15,664 nt of DNA from CAYWNK01 sp047639615 (GTDB lineage Bacteria > Planctomycetota > UBA1135 > GCA-002686595), in assembly GCA_047639615.1 (NCBI GenBank), contig JBLIOL010000102.1, forward strand, positions 1 through 15,664, given 5' to 3'. Position numbers and translations under genes: made by a program. The notes under the pieces are model-generated. The model saw nothing but the letters and a program-made list of their open reading frames with translations, had not been told where the DNA came from and did not search any database. Numbering within the stretch: the first letter of the stretch is position 1; every line of letters begins with the position of its first letter. Of the stretch, positions 1-6,801 are shown piece by piece.

Positions 1-105
1 CACCTAGTCGCCCAGTACGCCAAGACCCTCAAGGGCAAGGTCCACGTCCACGCCCGCGACAAGGGCGGCACCCGCTTCCAAGTCACGTTTAAGACCGCCC
101 GTTAG
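1..105 (+). CDS. C-terminal end of a probable sensor histidine kinase (5' truncated)
   Basis: Reading frame 1 is open from the window edge to a TAG at 103-105 and gives 34 residues. The pattern HLVAQYAKTLKGKVHV followed by a KGGTRFQVTF strand resembles the end of a GHKL-type ATPase (HATPase_c) domain. In that family a helix after the G2 glycine box leads to a strand with a GG-T-x-F motif. If so, the product autophosphorylates a histidine and passes the phosphate to a response regulator. The ATP-binding N, G1 and F boxes and any sensor domain lie outside the window, so this rests on the tail alone. The gene is convergent with the large minus-strand operon and is probably unrelated to it. Confidence 0.5.
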   Translation, partial: HLVAQYAKTLKGKVHVHARDKGGTRFQVTFKTAR

Positions 106-142
106 CGGAGCGCGGATTCGGGGGGGGAAGCGGGAGGCCTGA

Positions 143-249
143 GGGTTGGACGCGACGGAACCGGCCGCTGGCCGGGGCTGGCGAAGGGGGGTCGGGATTG
201 CTGGGAGCGGGAAGGCTGTTCGCGGGTGCTGCGGGTTGGACGCGACGGA
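143..249. repeat. Pair of 17-nt direct repeats 90 nt apart
   Basis: The 17-mer GGGTTGGACGCGACGGA occurs exactly at 143-159 and again at 233-249. The sequence between the copies is not repeated. Both lie in non-coding DNA after the kinase-like gene. The pair may be the remnant of a local duplication or two protein-binding sites; nothing in the sequence decides between these. Confidence 0.6.
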
Positions 250-279
250 GCCTCGGCACCCGCGGACCGCCCTGCCGCT

Positions 280-301
280 CCCCTCCCTCCCCTCCCTCCC
301 C
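280..301 (-). other. G-quadruplex-forming motif on the minus strand
   Basis: The plus strand carries five runs of three or four C (280-283, 285-287, 289-292, 294-296, 298-301), each separated by one T. The minus strand is therefore G-runs with single-A loops, which meets the strictest quadruplex rule of four or more G3+ runs with 1-nt loops. It lies beyond the minus-strand terminator, and on the template strand for plus-strand transcription out of the kinase gene. A structure here could stall polymerase or a replication fork. Confidence 0.65.
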
Positions 302-496
302 GACCTTCCCGACCTTCCCGTCGCCAGCCTCCGGCCTGCGGCCAGGCGCCGGCGGCTGCGACCTACCCCCCCGGACTACGCCTCGCTACCAATCCGGGAA
401 GGCTGCCTTGGCCGGAGGAAAGTGACTGACGCCTAGTTGTTACGTATGGGGTCACGACTATCCCCTCCACCACCAGACCTGCTCGCCCCAACGCAA

Positions 497-534
497 ACGG
501 GCCGCCCCTGGGATCTCTCCCGGGGGCGGCCCGT
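497..534 (-). terminator. Rho-independent-type terminator of the minus-strand operon
   Basis: Positions 497-512 and 519-534 form a 16-bp GC-rich stem with a single G-T wobble and a 6-nt loop (513-518). In the minus-strand direction the stem begins 21 nt after the stop of the SurA/PpiD-like gene at 556. It is followed by TTTGCGTT, a weak, interrupted T tract. The strong stem and its location make it the likely end of the operon. The short T tract leaves open that it acts mainly as an RNA-stabilising 3' hairpin. Confidence 0.75.
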
Positions 535-555
535 CTACATGGAGAGCCGTGAGGC

Positions 556-2691
556 TCACATGCCGGAGGTCTCGGTCTCAGTCTCGCCTTCTTCCTCGCC
601 GTTCTCCTCGGCCTCGCGCCAGGAGCGCAGGTCGATCTTGTAGCGTTCCTTGAACCAGTCGCTGGACGGGTTCAGGACTTCGGCTTCGAAGTTGCGGAAG
701 GACTCGTTCACCAAACGGGAGCGAGCGGAAAGGAGTTCAGCAGCTTTGATGCTGCCGGCGTCCGGGGCGGCTTCCTCGACGAGGCGCACGAGCACGGCGA
801 TGGTGCCGGTGCCGTCCTTGCCTGCGGCGCTGACTTGGCCTGCTTCGAGATCGAAGAGGACCTGCTGGGAGACGATGTAGCGATCGGCCGGGGTGGCGTT
901 GATCGCGTCGTCGTCCGGGAACTCACGGCGTCCGAGGGGGCCACGGGTGGTGACCTCAAGAGCGCTTTCGAGAGTGAGCTCGCCAGAGAGCTTGGCAACC
1001 GCGGCGCGGAAGGCCTCACTGTCGGTGACAGGAGCCCAGTCGGCCTCGGGCTCGTCGAGGGCTAGCTGGTCGTCAGCCTCCTCGTTTTCCTCGCCTTCCT
1101 CGCCCTCGTCGGACTCCTCTACCGGGCGCTCGCCGAAGCTATCGCGCAGGGCCTCGAGGGTCTCCACGGCCAGATCGATGGCGTGGTCATCGGACCAGCG
1201 CGTGGCGATCTCGTCACGGACCTCAGCGAAGGGCTTAGCCTCGCGCGGGGTCTTCTCGCGCACGAAGGCGACGATCAGAGCCTCTTGTTCGGCAACCACG
1301 CGAGCCAAGTAGGAATCGGCGATGCCGAAGCCCAAGTGGGTCGCGATCTGAGGACCACCCCAAGACTCCACGGTCTCGAAGTCGGTCTTGGGCAACGCGT
1401 CGTCGCCGTGCCAAAGGGACAGGCCCAGGGCAACAGCTTCGCTAGCGAGGTCAGCCTCGACGCCGTCCTCAGCGTGACGCCCGCGGATGTCCGTCAGGAA
1501 AGCCGTCATAGCCTCGTTCAGGCGAGCTTCCTCAGCGGCGCGTTCAGCGACCGCTTCGAATTCGAGGTAGAGGGGCACGGGCACCTCGGGCACCTCGGGA
1601 ACCTGCTCGTCGGTAGCTTCCTCTTCGGTTGCTCCGTCGTCGGTAGCTTCCTCTTCGGTTGCTCCGTCGTCGGTAGCTTCCTCGTCGGTTGCTCCGTCGT
1701 CGGTAGCTTCCTCGTCGGTAGCTTCCTCGTCCTTCTCGGCTTCAGGGTTCTTGAAGCGCGTGGAGGCGTAGCGGTTGTAGTAACTGCGCGCCTGATCTTC
1801 GGCGACCCAGTCCTCGGGCAGCGGGTACTTCTCGAAGAGCTTCGTGGCATCGAACTGACCGTCCAGGGGCAAGTAGGCCACGGTGGCTAGCACCTTCTCA
1901 TCGCTGAAGTACTTCTGCTGGTCCCAGGCGGGCAACTCGCCGTACCAAGCCTCGAGGGCTTCGTCGTCAGGCGTAGCGGCCACAGCAGCTGCTTCCATGT
2001 CAGCTGCGGCTAGGGTCACGTACTCGAAGGTGTACTGGGGGTTCTGTTCCTGCCAGTCGCTGACCACCTGCTCGGGATCCGCAACCATGCTGGCGGCGTT
2101 CAAGAGCAGGAAGCGCAACTTGCCCGGACGCATGCCGGCACGCAGTTCTGCTTCAAAGTCGCGGTTGTTCATGCGGTTGCGGTCGGCTTCCTGACGAAGC
2201 AGGTCACTGGTCCAACCGTTGTTGCGCAGGTTCGAGGTGAACTCGTCCAGGGAGACATCCACGCCCTCACGCACGGCGATGCCATCGAGCACCGTCTGGA
2301 GCACCACGTCCTCCTCCGTGATCTTGGCCTTACGACCGAGATTGCGGTTGAGGGGCGCGTACACGCCGGCGCGCCAGAGGCGATCCAGGGAGCGCTTGGA
2401 CTGCATGAAGTCGGCGCCCAGCACATCGTGCTGAACCCCGGTCTCGGGGTCGGTCCAGGAAAGGTAGACCTCATCCACCCCTCCACCACCGCTGAGGACG
2501 GACTGGAACAGCCCACCCACGGTGAAGATCACGAGCAGGAAAATGGTCAACGCCAGAGTCAGCAGGAAGGTCTTCCTGCTGGTGCCTGTGGGGACGTGGA
2601 ATTCGTCCTCGAGGAAGTGATGTTCCTCAGGCTGCGACTCGGCGGACTCGTTCGGGCCTTGGCCCTTGGACGGGTTTTTCTTAGCGGACAT
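556..2691 (-). CDS. Membrane-anchored SurA/PpiD-like periplasmic chaperone without a clear parvulin domain
   Basis: The product has 711 residues. It has a cytosolic acidic N-terminus, one membrane helix (about 40-66) and a large exported part. Residues about 90-230 look like the helical SurA_N/PpiD N-terminal domain, and about 420-515 resemble the C-terminal part of PpiD-like proteins (an AFVREKTPREAKPF-type strand and helix). The central PpiC rotamase expected between them is not recognisable. In its place are eight acidic pentapeptides (322-361) and a PEVPEVPVP stretch. A degenerate parvulin-like end (GQVSAAGKDGTG) lies near 618-627. Further acidic runs occur at 526-541 and at the C-terminus. 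GGAGG ends 8 nt before the ATG, which supports the start. It may hold exported proteins, perhaps the pseudopilin-operon products, as a chaperone rather than an isomerase. The gene is separated from scpB by 165 nt and is followed by the terminator. Confidence 0.6.
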   Translation of the reverse strand: MSAKKNPSKGQGPNESAESQPEEHHFLEDEFHVPTGTSRKTFLLTLALTIFLLVIFTVGGLFQSVLSGGGGVDEVYLSWTDPETGVQHDVLGADFMQSKRSLDRLWRAGVYAPLNRNLGRKAKITEEDVVLQTVLDGIAVREGVDVSLDEFTSNLRNNGWTSDLLRQEADRNRMNNRDFEAELRAGMRPGKLRFLLLNAASMVADPEQVVSDWQEQNPQYTFEYVTLAAADMEAAAVAATPDDEALEAWYGELPAWDQQKYFSDEKVLATVAYLPLDGQFDATKLFEKYPLPEDWVAEDQARSYYNRYASTRFKNPEAEKDEEATDEEATDDGATDEEATDDGATEEEATDDGATEEEATDEQVPEVPEVPVPLYLEFEAVAERAAEEARLNEAMTAFLTDIRGRHAEDGVEADLASEAVALGLSLWHGDDALPKTDFETVESWGGPQIATHLGFGIADSYLARVVAEQEALIVAFVREKTPREAKPFAEVRDEIATRWSDDHAIDLAVETLEALRDSFGERPVEESDEGEEGEENEEADDQLALDEPEADWAPVTDSEAFRAAVAKLSGELTLESALEVTTRGPLGRREFPDDDAINATPADRYIVSQQVLFDLEAGQVSAAGKDGTGTIAVLVRLVEEAAPDAGSIKAAELLSARSRLVNESFRNFEAEVLNPSSDWFKERYKIDLRSWREAEENGEEEGETETETSGM
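1609..1728 (-). repeat. Eight 15-nt tandem repeats coding acidic pentapeptides
   Basis: The 120-nt block is built of eight in-frame 15-nt units coding EEATD or DGATD/E, and it is nearly perfect as a 30-nt higher-order unit (1609-1638, 1639-1668, 1669-1698, with 1699-1728 slightly diverged). It forms an acidic, probably disordered linker at residues 322-361 of the SurA/PpiD-like protein. The near-identity of the units suggests recent slippage or unequal exchange. Length changes would stay in frame. Confidence 0.9.
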
Positions 2692-2752
2692 CGCAGCGGC
2701 CTCCGGAGGCGCGCGTAGAGCGGGGTCGGACGGAAATAGACAGCCGAGGAGT

Positions 2753-2783
2753 GTATTCCCACCCGGTTCCCCGGCGCAAGCAA
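2753..2783 (-). promoter_or_regulatory. Weak candidate promoter before the SurA/PpiD-like gene
   Basis: In the 165-nt gap after scpB, the minus strand reads TTGCTT (2783-2778), then GAATAC (2758-2753) after 19 nt. The boxes are imperfect and the spacing is long for sigma-70. The gap is the only sizeable one between minus-strand genes in the window, so an internal promoter is plausible. No convincing terminator is seen in the gap; only small hairpins of 5-6 bp occur. Confidence 0.2.
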
Positions 2784-2856
2784 CGCTCGGCAGTAGCCTC
2801 GTCTAGAGACGTCTTTCCTACGTCCAGGCTCAGACTTGGAAGCCTGCCCCGCCGGC

Positions 2857-3633
2857 TCAGTCCTGAGTAAGCTCTGCGTCCCGGGGCAACTCGCCCAGGT
2901 TCAGCAGGCCGAAGCGGTCCAAGAATTCCTTGGTGGTAGCGTATTCCAGGGGGTGTCCGGGCACATCCGCCCGGCCTGAGACCTTGATCAGGCCCCGATC
3001 CACCAGGGAACGCAGGATGGGACCTGCCTGGACGCCGCGAATGGCCTCGATCTCAGCCTTGGTCACAGGCTGGCGGTAGGCCACCACATAAAGCGTCTCC
3101 AAAGCCGCGGCGCTGACACGCTCCACCGTGCCGCCCTTCGCCAGGCGCGACAGGGTCGGGCCCGCGTCAGGGGTGCTGAGCAGGGTGTAGCCGCCCTTCA
3201 GACCGCGCACCTGCATGGGCAAGCCGGCCTGCTCGAAACGCTGGGCCAGGCTCTCCAGGGCCGCCTTGACCCGCGGGCGCTGGGGCCGCTCCAGGAGCAC
3301 CACCAGCTTTCCCAGGCTCAGGGGCTCCGGCGAAGCGAAGAGCAGGGCCGCCAGTCGGCGCATGAGCTCCTCATCGTCCAGATCAGCTCCCGGGCCCAGT
3401 CGCGATGAGACCTCAGCCCCATCGTCGTCGTCGGGCACATCCGCCGGCGCGCAGCTCTCATCCGGGCTCTCATCCGGGCTCTCATCCGGGCTCTCATCCG
3501 GGCTCTCATCCGGGGCCTCTTCGGCACCCTTCTCGGGGTCACCGCCCGCAGCCGTGGGCTCCACCTCCGGGCCTGCTTGCACCTGGGTGGGGTCCACTTC
3601 TAGCACTTCGCCTGTTTCGAGCTCCTCGGGCAT
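2857..3633 (-). CDS. scpB: Segregation and condensation protein B (ScpB)
   Basis: ScpB is the winged-helix kleisin-associated subunit of the SMC-ScpAB condensin that organises and segregates the chromosome in the cytoplasm. The core (about residues 85-258 from this start) has two winged-helix domains. Family hallmarks are visible: SAAALETLYVVAYRQPVTKAEI, IRGVQAGPILRSLVDRGLI, and the GRADVPGHPLEYATTKEFLDRFGL region. The product is longer than the usual roughly 180-200 residues because of an acidic N-terminal extension carrying DESP repeats. The start is uncertain. ATG at 3633 gives 258 residues and leaves a 31-nt gap after the foldase gene. GTG at 3648 or TTG at 3696 (which overlaps the upstream stop) are alternatives, and none has a well-placed Shine-Dalgarno sequence. 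No scpA is next to it in this window. The housekeeping gene is probably carried in the secretion operon by read-through. Confidence 0.93.
   Translation of the reverse strand: MPEELETGEVLEVDPTQVQAGPEVEPTAAGGDPEKGAEEAPDESPDESPDESPDESPDESCAPADVPDDDDGAEVSSRLGPGADLDDEELMRRLAALLFASPEPLSLGKLVVLLERPQRPRVKAALESLAQRFEQAGLPMQVRGLKGGYTLLSTPDAGPTLSRLAKGGTVERVSAAALETLYVVAYRQPVTKAEIEAIRGVQAGPILRSLVDRGLIKVSGRADVPGHPLEYATTKEFLDRFGLLNLGELPRDAELTQD
3457..3516 (-). repeat. Five 12-nt tandem repeats coding DESP units in ScpB
   Basis: Five consecutive 12-nt units (plus-strand CTCATCCGGGCT, the last copy ending GGC) encode repeated DESP tetrapeptides in the N-terminal extension of ScpB. The copies are almost identical at DNA level, so the array is probably young and prone to slippage. 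Changes remain in frame and alter only linker length. Confidence 0.9.
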
Positions 3634-3664
3634 GCTCCAAGCATCCACCGAGGCGGGCTCGCAA

Positions 3665-4687
3665 TCAAGAGTCGGTCTGAACCGGCTCACCCACAAGCTT
3701 CAAGAAAGGGCCCGTATCCACCTCATATCGAGCCAGCACATCGGCCTGCCACTGGAGGTATTCGAGGTCATCCAGATCACCTTTGAGCAAGCTGGCCTCC
3801 ACATCAGGCCCAAGCTCCTTCCAGGTGCCAGGACGGCCCGGTATGCGCCCGTCAACCCGCAGGAAGAGCCAACGGCCACCCTCGAAGAGCGGTCCACCCA
3901 CCTCCCCCACGGGGGTCGTGAAGGCCAGCCGGGAGATGCCCGAAGTGGCCCGCACGAGATCCGCGATATGGCCACCTTCAGCGCCCGAGGCGTCCTTGGA
4001 GAATTCCTTCGCCAGCTCGGAAAAATCCTTCCCCTGGGCCAGCCCGGCCTCCACTAGATCCTTGGCGGAACTCTCCGTGACCACGAGCATGCGCGCGCGG
4101 ATGCGGTCGTTCTCCATCAGAAAGGCCCGCACACAGCGACTGGCCAAGAGGTCGATGGTCTTCGCCTCCTGCACATGCCGCAGGTAGTTGGTGGCGTCCA
4201 AGCCCAGGCGCTCCTCGATGAATTGCTCCACCGTGCCGCCGCCGAGCTTGGCGATCTCAGCTTCGAGCACCCGCCTTGTCTCAGCCAGGGCCCCACTCAA
4301 AGCCGCCGGGGGCAGCTGGATGCCGAGACGCTTGGCCTCCGCCACCACCAGCTTATCTAGGACCAGCTTGTCCAGATAGCGGCTCACCTCGCGGCTATCT
4401 CGGTGCAGCCAGGCCTGCAGCAGCTCGGCCGCGAAGACCGGCGAACCGGCCACATGACCCAGAAGATCGCGGGGCACGAAGGCGGACACCACCGGCGCGG
4501 GAGTCTGCTCAGGCTGGGAGACCTGCTCGGGGCTCACATCCTCGGCTGACTCCAACTCGACCGGAGCCGCCGGGATCAGCGCAGCATCCAAGCGCGGCTC
4601 GGTCTCGGGCTGACGGTTGGGCGCGCTGCCGCAGGCACCGAGGACGAATCCAAGCGCGCCCGCGAACAGGGACAGTCTGCTTCTCAT
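3665..4687 (-). CDS. Lipoprotein PpiC/SurA-type peptidyl-prolyl isomerase-like foldase
   Basis: The product has 340 residues. The N-terminus MRSRLSLFAGALGFVLGAC is a lipoprotein signal with lipobox LGAC and Cys19 as the lipidated residue. A Pro/Glu-rich linker follows (about 20-70). A helical SurA_N-like region comes next (about 75-190), then a parvulin domain (about 194-282) with FSELAKEFSKDASGAEGG and a late VGEVGGPLFEGGRWLFLRVDG strand. The histidine usual in the first parvulin strand (ARHIL) is replaced here (ARMLVV), so isomerase activity may be weak or lost. The ATG at 4687 overlaps the stop of the preceding gene as ATGA, which fixes the start better than an upstream in-frame codon at 4735. 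It probably helps fold exported proteins at the membrane, plausibly the pseudopilins encoded upstream. Confidence 0.8.
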   Translation of the reverse strand: MRSRLSLFAGALGFVLGACGSAPNRQPETEPRLDAALIPAAPVELESAEDVSPEQVSQPEQTPAPVVSAFVPRDLLGHVAGSPVFAAELLQAWLHRDSREVSRYLDKLVLDKLVVAEAKRLGIQLPPAALSGALAETRRVLEAEIAKLGGGTVEQFIEERLGLDATNYLRHVQEAKTIDLLASRCVRAFLMENDRIRARMLVVTESSAKDLVEAGLAQGKDFSELAKEFSKDASGAEGGHIADLVRATSGISRLAFTTPVGEVGGPLFEGGRWLFLRVDGRIPGRPGTWKELGPDVEASLLKGDLDDLEYLQWQADVLARYEVDTGPFLKLVGEPVQTDS

Positions 4688-6291
4688 CGGTAGTAGATCC
4701 GGCGCGTGACGCCGATGCCTTGGCAGGTAGGACACTTGACCACCTGCATGCCGCTGGAGAGTTTGGCCCGGCCGCCGCCACTACCGCGGGAACCGTTAGT
4801 GCCCTTGGCGCCACTAGTTCCCCCCAGCGAAATCACTTCGCGCCCGCCTGTGCCACCGCAGAAGGAGCAATTCGGCGTGTACTGATGATCGCGCAGTTCA
4901 TGGTCGCCACCAAACTCCACGTAGTAGGCGAACATCCAATTGGCCCGCAAGCCACCGGACAGGCCCAGCCAGAAGGTCTCTGCTAGTTCAGCGTCGGATG
5001 CGCCACCGCGCGCGCGGGCAGCGCGCTGCTGGTTCTGCTGGAAGCGCTTCATCTTCTCCGCGAAGGCGGCGCGTTCCTTACTCATAGCGGTTTCGGGAGC
5101 CTTCTTTGCCTCCTTAGGATCCGCCGTGGTGCCAGCGTTGGCGCGCTCCTTGCCGAGCAGCCAAGTGGCCTGTCCGTAGCTAGCGGTGGTGTAGCGAACC
5201 TTGCGGCGCATGCCCCAGTAGTCGCTCACAGCTTCCAAGGGAATCGCCTCGCTAACGTGCTTCAGCAAGTCCAAGTGCACGCCCTTCTTAATTTGTTCCG
5301 AGAGCTCGCCAGCGGCGAAGGCCTGGGCTGCGTCCAAGTCCATTTCCTTGGCGGCGGTACGCAGCAAGCGCTTGGCCCAGTAGTTCCACCGACGTTGCAC
5401 CAGCTTGCTGGCGGCCACGTCGCGCAACTCAGCCGTGCGCACTTCTTGCTTGGCTGCATTCAGAATCAGGGGGCTACCCGGGAACATCTCCGGGAAGGCG
5501 GCAAGACGCTTGAGCGCCTCGTCGAAGTGACCGCGCTTACGCATCACCTCACTCGCATGCAGAAAATCGATCTGCAGCTGCTGCTTGGCCTTCACGGCCG
5601 CGCGCTCAAGGCTGAATCGAATCGCCTCCACGCCTTCGGTGGGCTCCAGATCCAGGGCCGCTTGGTAGTGCTCCTCCGCAGCCACGAAATCCAGGATGCG
5701 CTCGCAGAGCTCCGCCAGCTCGGTCTGTGCCACGGGATCGGACTCGTCCAAGGTAGCCAGGTACTGGCCGTAGAGTTCCTCGCGGCTGTAGACGTCGAGG
5801 GCCGGGATCAACTGACCGCCGGTCAGACTCGTGACGCGCCGCTTCGGGATGGCCAACTCGTTGCCGTCCACCTTGACCAGGAAGTTCGGGCCCTCGCGCA
5901 AGAGAATCACGCCGACGATCTCGCGGCCATCGGTCAGAACCAAGCGATCGGCTGCGATCATCAGCTCCTCACTGGTCACATCCACATAGCCGAAGTCGGT
6001 GCGAAGCTCCTCTTCCTGAGCCGGATCGAGGAACTCCCAGGGCAGGCTCACTTCGCCCCCATGGGACAGCAAGCGGAAGCGCAAACCGGTGGCATCGTGC
6101 TCGACGATCTCACCCCAGCGGATGCCGCCGTCACGCAAGCGCAGGAGCAGCGCCGTAGTCGGAACGGCGGGCACGGCGGACTCCAGAGGGCCGGCGCCGG
6201 ATGCATCCGCAGGTGCGGAATCCTGAGCGATGGCGGAGCCCAGCAGCAGAGCGCTAGCTAGAGCGAGGGTGGTAGTAAGTTGGCTTCTCAT
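4684..6291 (-). CDS. Exported protein with SH3-like beta repeats, a helical middle and a C-terminal CxxCxGxG pair
   Basis: The product has 535 residues and I do not recognise it as a named family. Residues 1-22 are a Sec signal peptide ending AIA-Q. Two short beta-rich units follow (about 45-95 and 112-155), each of the type 'LxxGxxxxGxIxxxxxxxxxxxxxGxxxxxP'. A helical, TPR-like region covers about 185-300 (AAEEHYQAALDLEP is a typical TPR helix pair). A charged Lys/Arg/Gln-rich stretch (about 380-430) precedes the end, which carries CSFCGGTG (Cys475, Cys478) and CPTCQGIG (Cys520, Cys523) around a Gly/Ser-rich loop. These match the DnaJ zinc-finger motif CxxCxGxG and probably bind one zinc. 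The gene begins 21 nt after gspI-like and ends in an ATGA overlap with the foldase lipoprotein gene. A role in assembling or scaffolding the pseudopilus is inferred only from context. Confidence 0.75.
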   Translation of the reverse strand: MRSQLTTTLALASALLLGSAIAQDSAPADASGAGPLESAVPAVPTTALLLRLRDGGIRWGEIVEHDATGLRFRLLSHGGEVSLPWEFLDPAQEEELRTDFGYVDVTSEELMIAADRLVLTDGREIVGVILLREGPNFLVKVDGNELAIPKRRVTSLTGGQLIPALDVYSREELYGQYLATLDESDPVAQTELAELCERILDFVAAEEHYQAALDLEPTEGVEAIRFSLERAAVKAKQQLQIDFLHASEVMRKRGHFDEALKRLAAFPEMFPGSPLILNAAKQEVRTAELRDVAASKLVQRRWNYWAKRLLRTAAKEMDLDAAQAFAAGELSEQIKKGVHLDLLKHVSEAIPLEAVSDYWGMRRKVRYTTASYGQATWLLGKERANAGTTADPKEAKKAPETAMSKERAAFAEKMKRFQQNQQRAARARGGASDAELAETFWLGLSGGLRANWMFAYYVEFGGDHELRDHQYTPNCSFCGGTGGREVISLGGTSGAKGTNGSRGSGGGRAKLSSGMQVVKCPTCQGIGVTRRIYYR

Positions 6292-6312
6292 GATTCGTCC
6301 GGTCTAGCAGGA

Positions 6313-6801
6313 CTACCTACGTCGACGCCGCATGCGCTCCCCGAAGGGAACCTCACGCAGCATGAGGGTTGTGAAGGACTTCGTGCGGCGCACACCTTGG
6401 GTGCGCCAGGCTAGTTCGATGTCCACGCGATACTCGAGGGGTTCGCCGGCACGGTTGAGCGGGCCGTCGATGTGGGGTTCGGCTTTGGCGCTATAGACCA
6501 CGCCCGGAGCACCGGGCACGTCCCGGTTCTCGAACAGGGCCGGTTCGCCAGCGGTGCCGTCGGACTGCAGCGGAAAGAGCGAGGCCTCTAGGTCGGCCAT
6601 GATCGAATCCACGGCAGTGGCCGAGACCGAGCGCAAACCCGCCTGGCGCGTAAGTGCCGCGCCAAAGGTAAACAGGCCCAGCAAGGACGAGAGCCCAAGC
6701 ACGAGGATGCCCATGGCCAGCACCACCTCGAGGATGGTGAAGCCCGCGCGCTGCTCGCCGGCCCTATGGCGGCGTCGTTTCGAGGAGCGTGTCTGCATCA
6801 C
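6313..6801 (-). CDS. GspI-type minor pseudopilin
   Basis: The product has 162 residues from GTG at 6801, or 161 from the ATG at 6798. A basic leader ends in EQRAG, then FTILEVVLAMGILVLGLSSLLG. This is a prepilin peptidase site with Glu at mature position 5 and a hydrophobic helix. The size, the ExVLAMGILVLG pattern and the small beta domain (about 95-150, ending in TKSFTTLML) fit GspI/PilV-like pseudopilins. In known type II systems GspI nucleates the I-J-K tip complex. The GTG start gives a 4-nt GTGA overlap with the GspJ-like stop and has GAGGA 9 nt upstream. The C-terminus is unusually arginine-rich. Confidence 0.75.
   Translation of the reverse strand: MMQTRSSKRRRHRAGEQRAGFTILEVVLAMGILVLGLSSLLGLFTFGAALTRQAGLRSVSATAVDSIMADLEASLFPLQSDGTAGEPALFENRDVPGAPGVVYSAKAEPHIDGPLNRAGEPLEYRVDIELAWRTQGVRRTKSFTTLMLREVPFGERMRRRRR

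Larger units (their letters stand above)
106..496. other. Convergent intergenic region without a credible gene
   Basis: About 390 nt lie between the stop of the plus-strand kinase-like gene and the terminator of the minus-strand operon. Short open frames here encode low-complexity Pro/Arg/Ala-rich peptides that look like chance readings of GC-rich DNA. The region holds a 17-nt direct repeat, a CCGGCC-GCT-GGCCGG hairpin at 161-175, a C-rich, G-poor stretch (about 279-320) and two tandem copies of GACCTTCCC (302-319). For plus-strand transcripts the C-rich stretch could act as a Rho loading site, because no classical hairpin plus T-run terminator follows the kinase gene. That role is inference. 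Confidence 0.5.

Noticed and set aside
161..175. Hairpin CCGGCC-GCT-GGCCGG as terminator of the kinase-like gene
   Set aside because: The stem is only 6 bp and no T-run follows, so an intrinsic terminator is not supported.
146..643. Several short plus-strand open frames in and near the non-coding region
   Set aside because: They encode low-complexity Pro/Arg/Ser peptides, and the later ones run antisense into the SurA/PpiD-like gene or through the terminator. No ribosome binding site or domain supports them.
1609..1728. Regular 30-nt repeats that resemble a CRISPR array
   Set aside because: The units are directly tandem with no spacers, and they keep the reading frame of a long credible gene.
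4688..4735. Upstream start for the foldase lipoprotein at 4735
   Set aside because: It would put 16 residues before the lipoprotein signal. The ATG at 4687 gives a proper signal with lipobox and an ATGA junction.
5257..6261. Long open frame of 334 codons on the plus strand
   Set aside because: It lies antisense to the exported CxxC protein. Its composition (His/Gln/Leu-rich, no motif) is typical of the mirror frame of a GC-rich gene, and it would break the continuous minus-strand operon.
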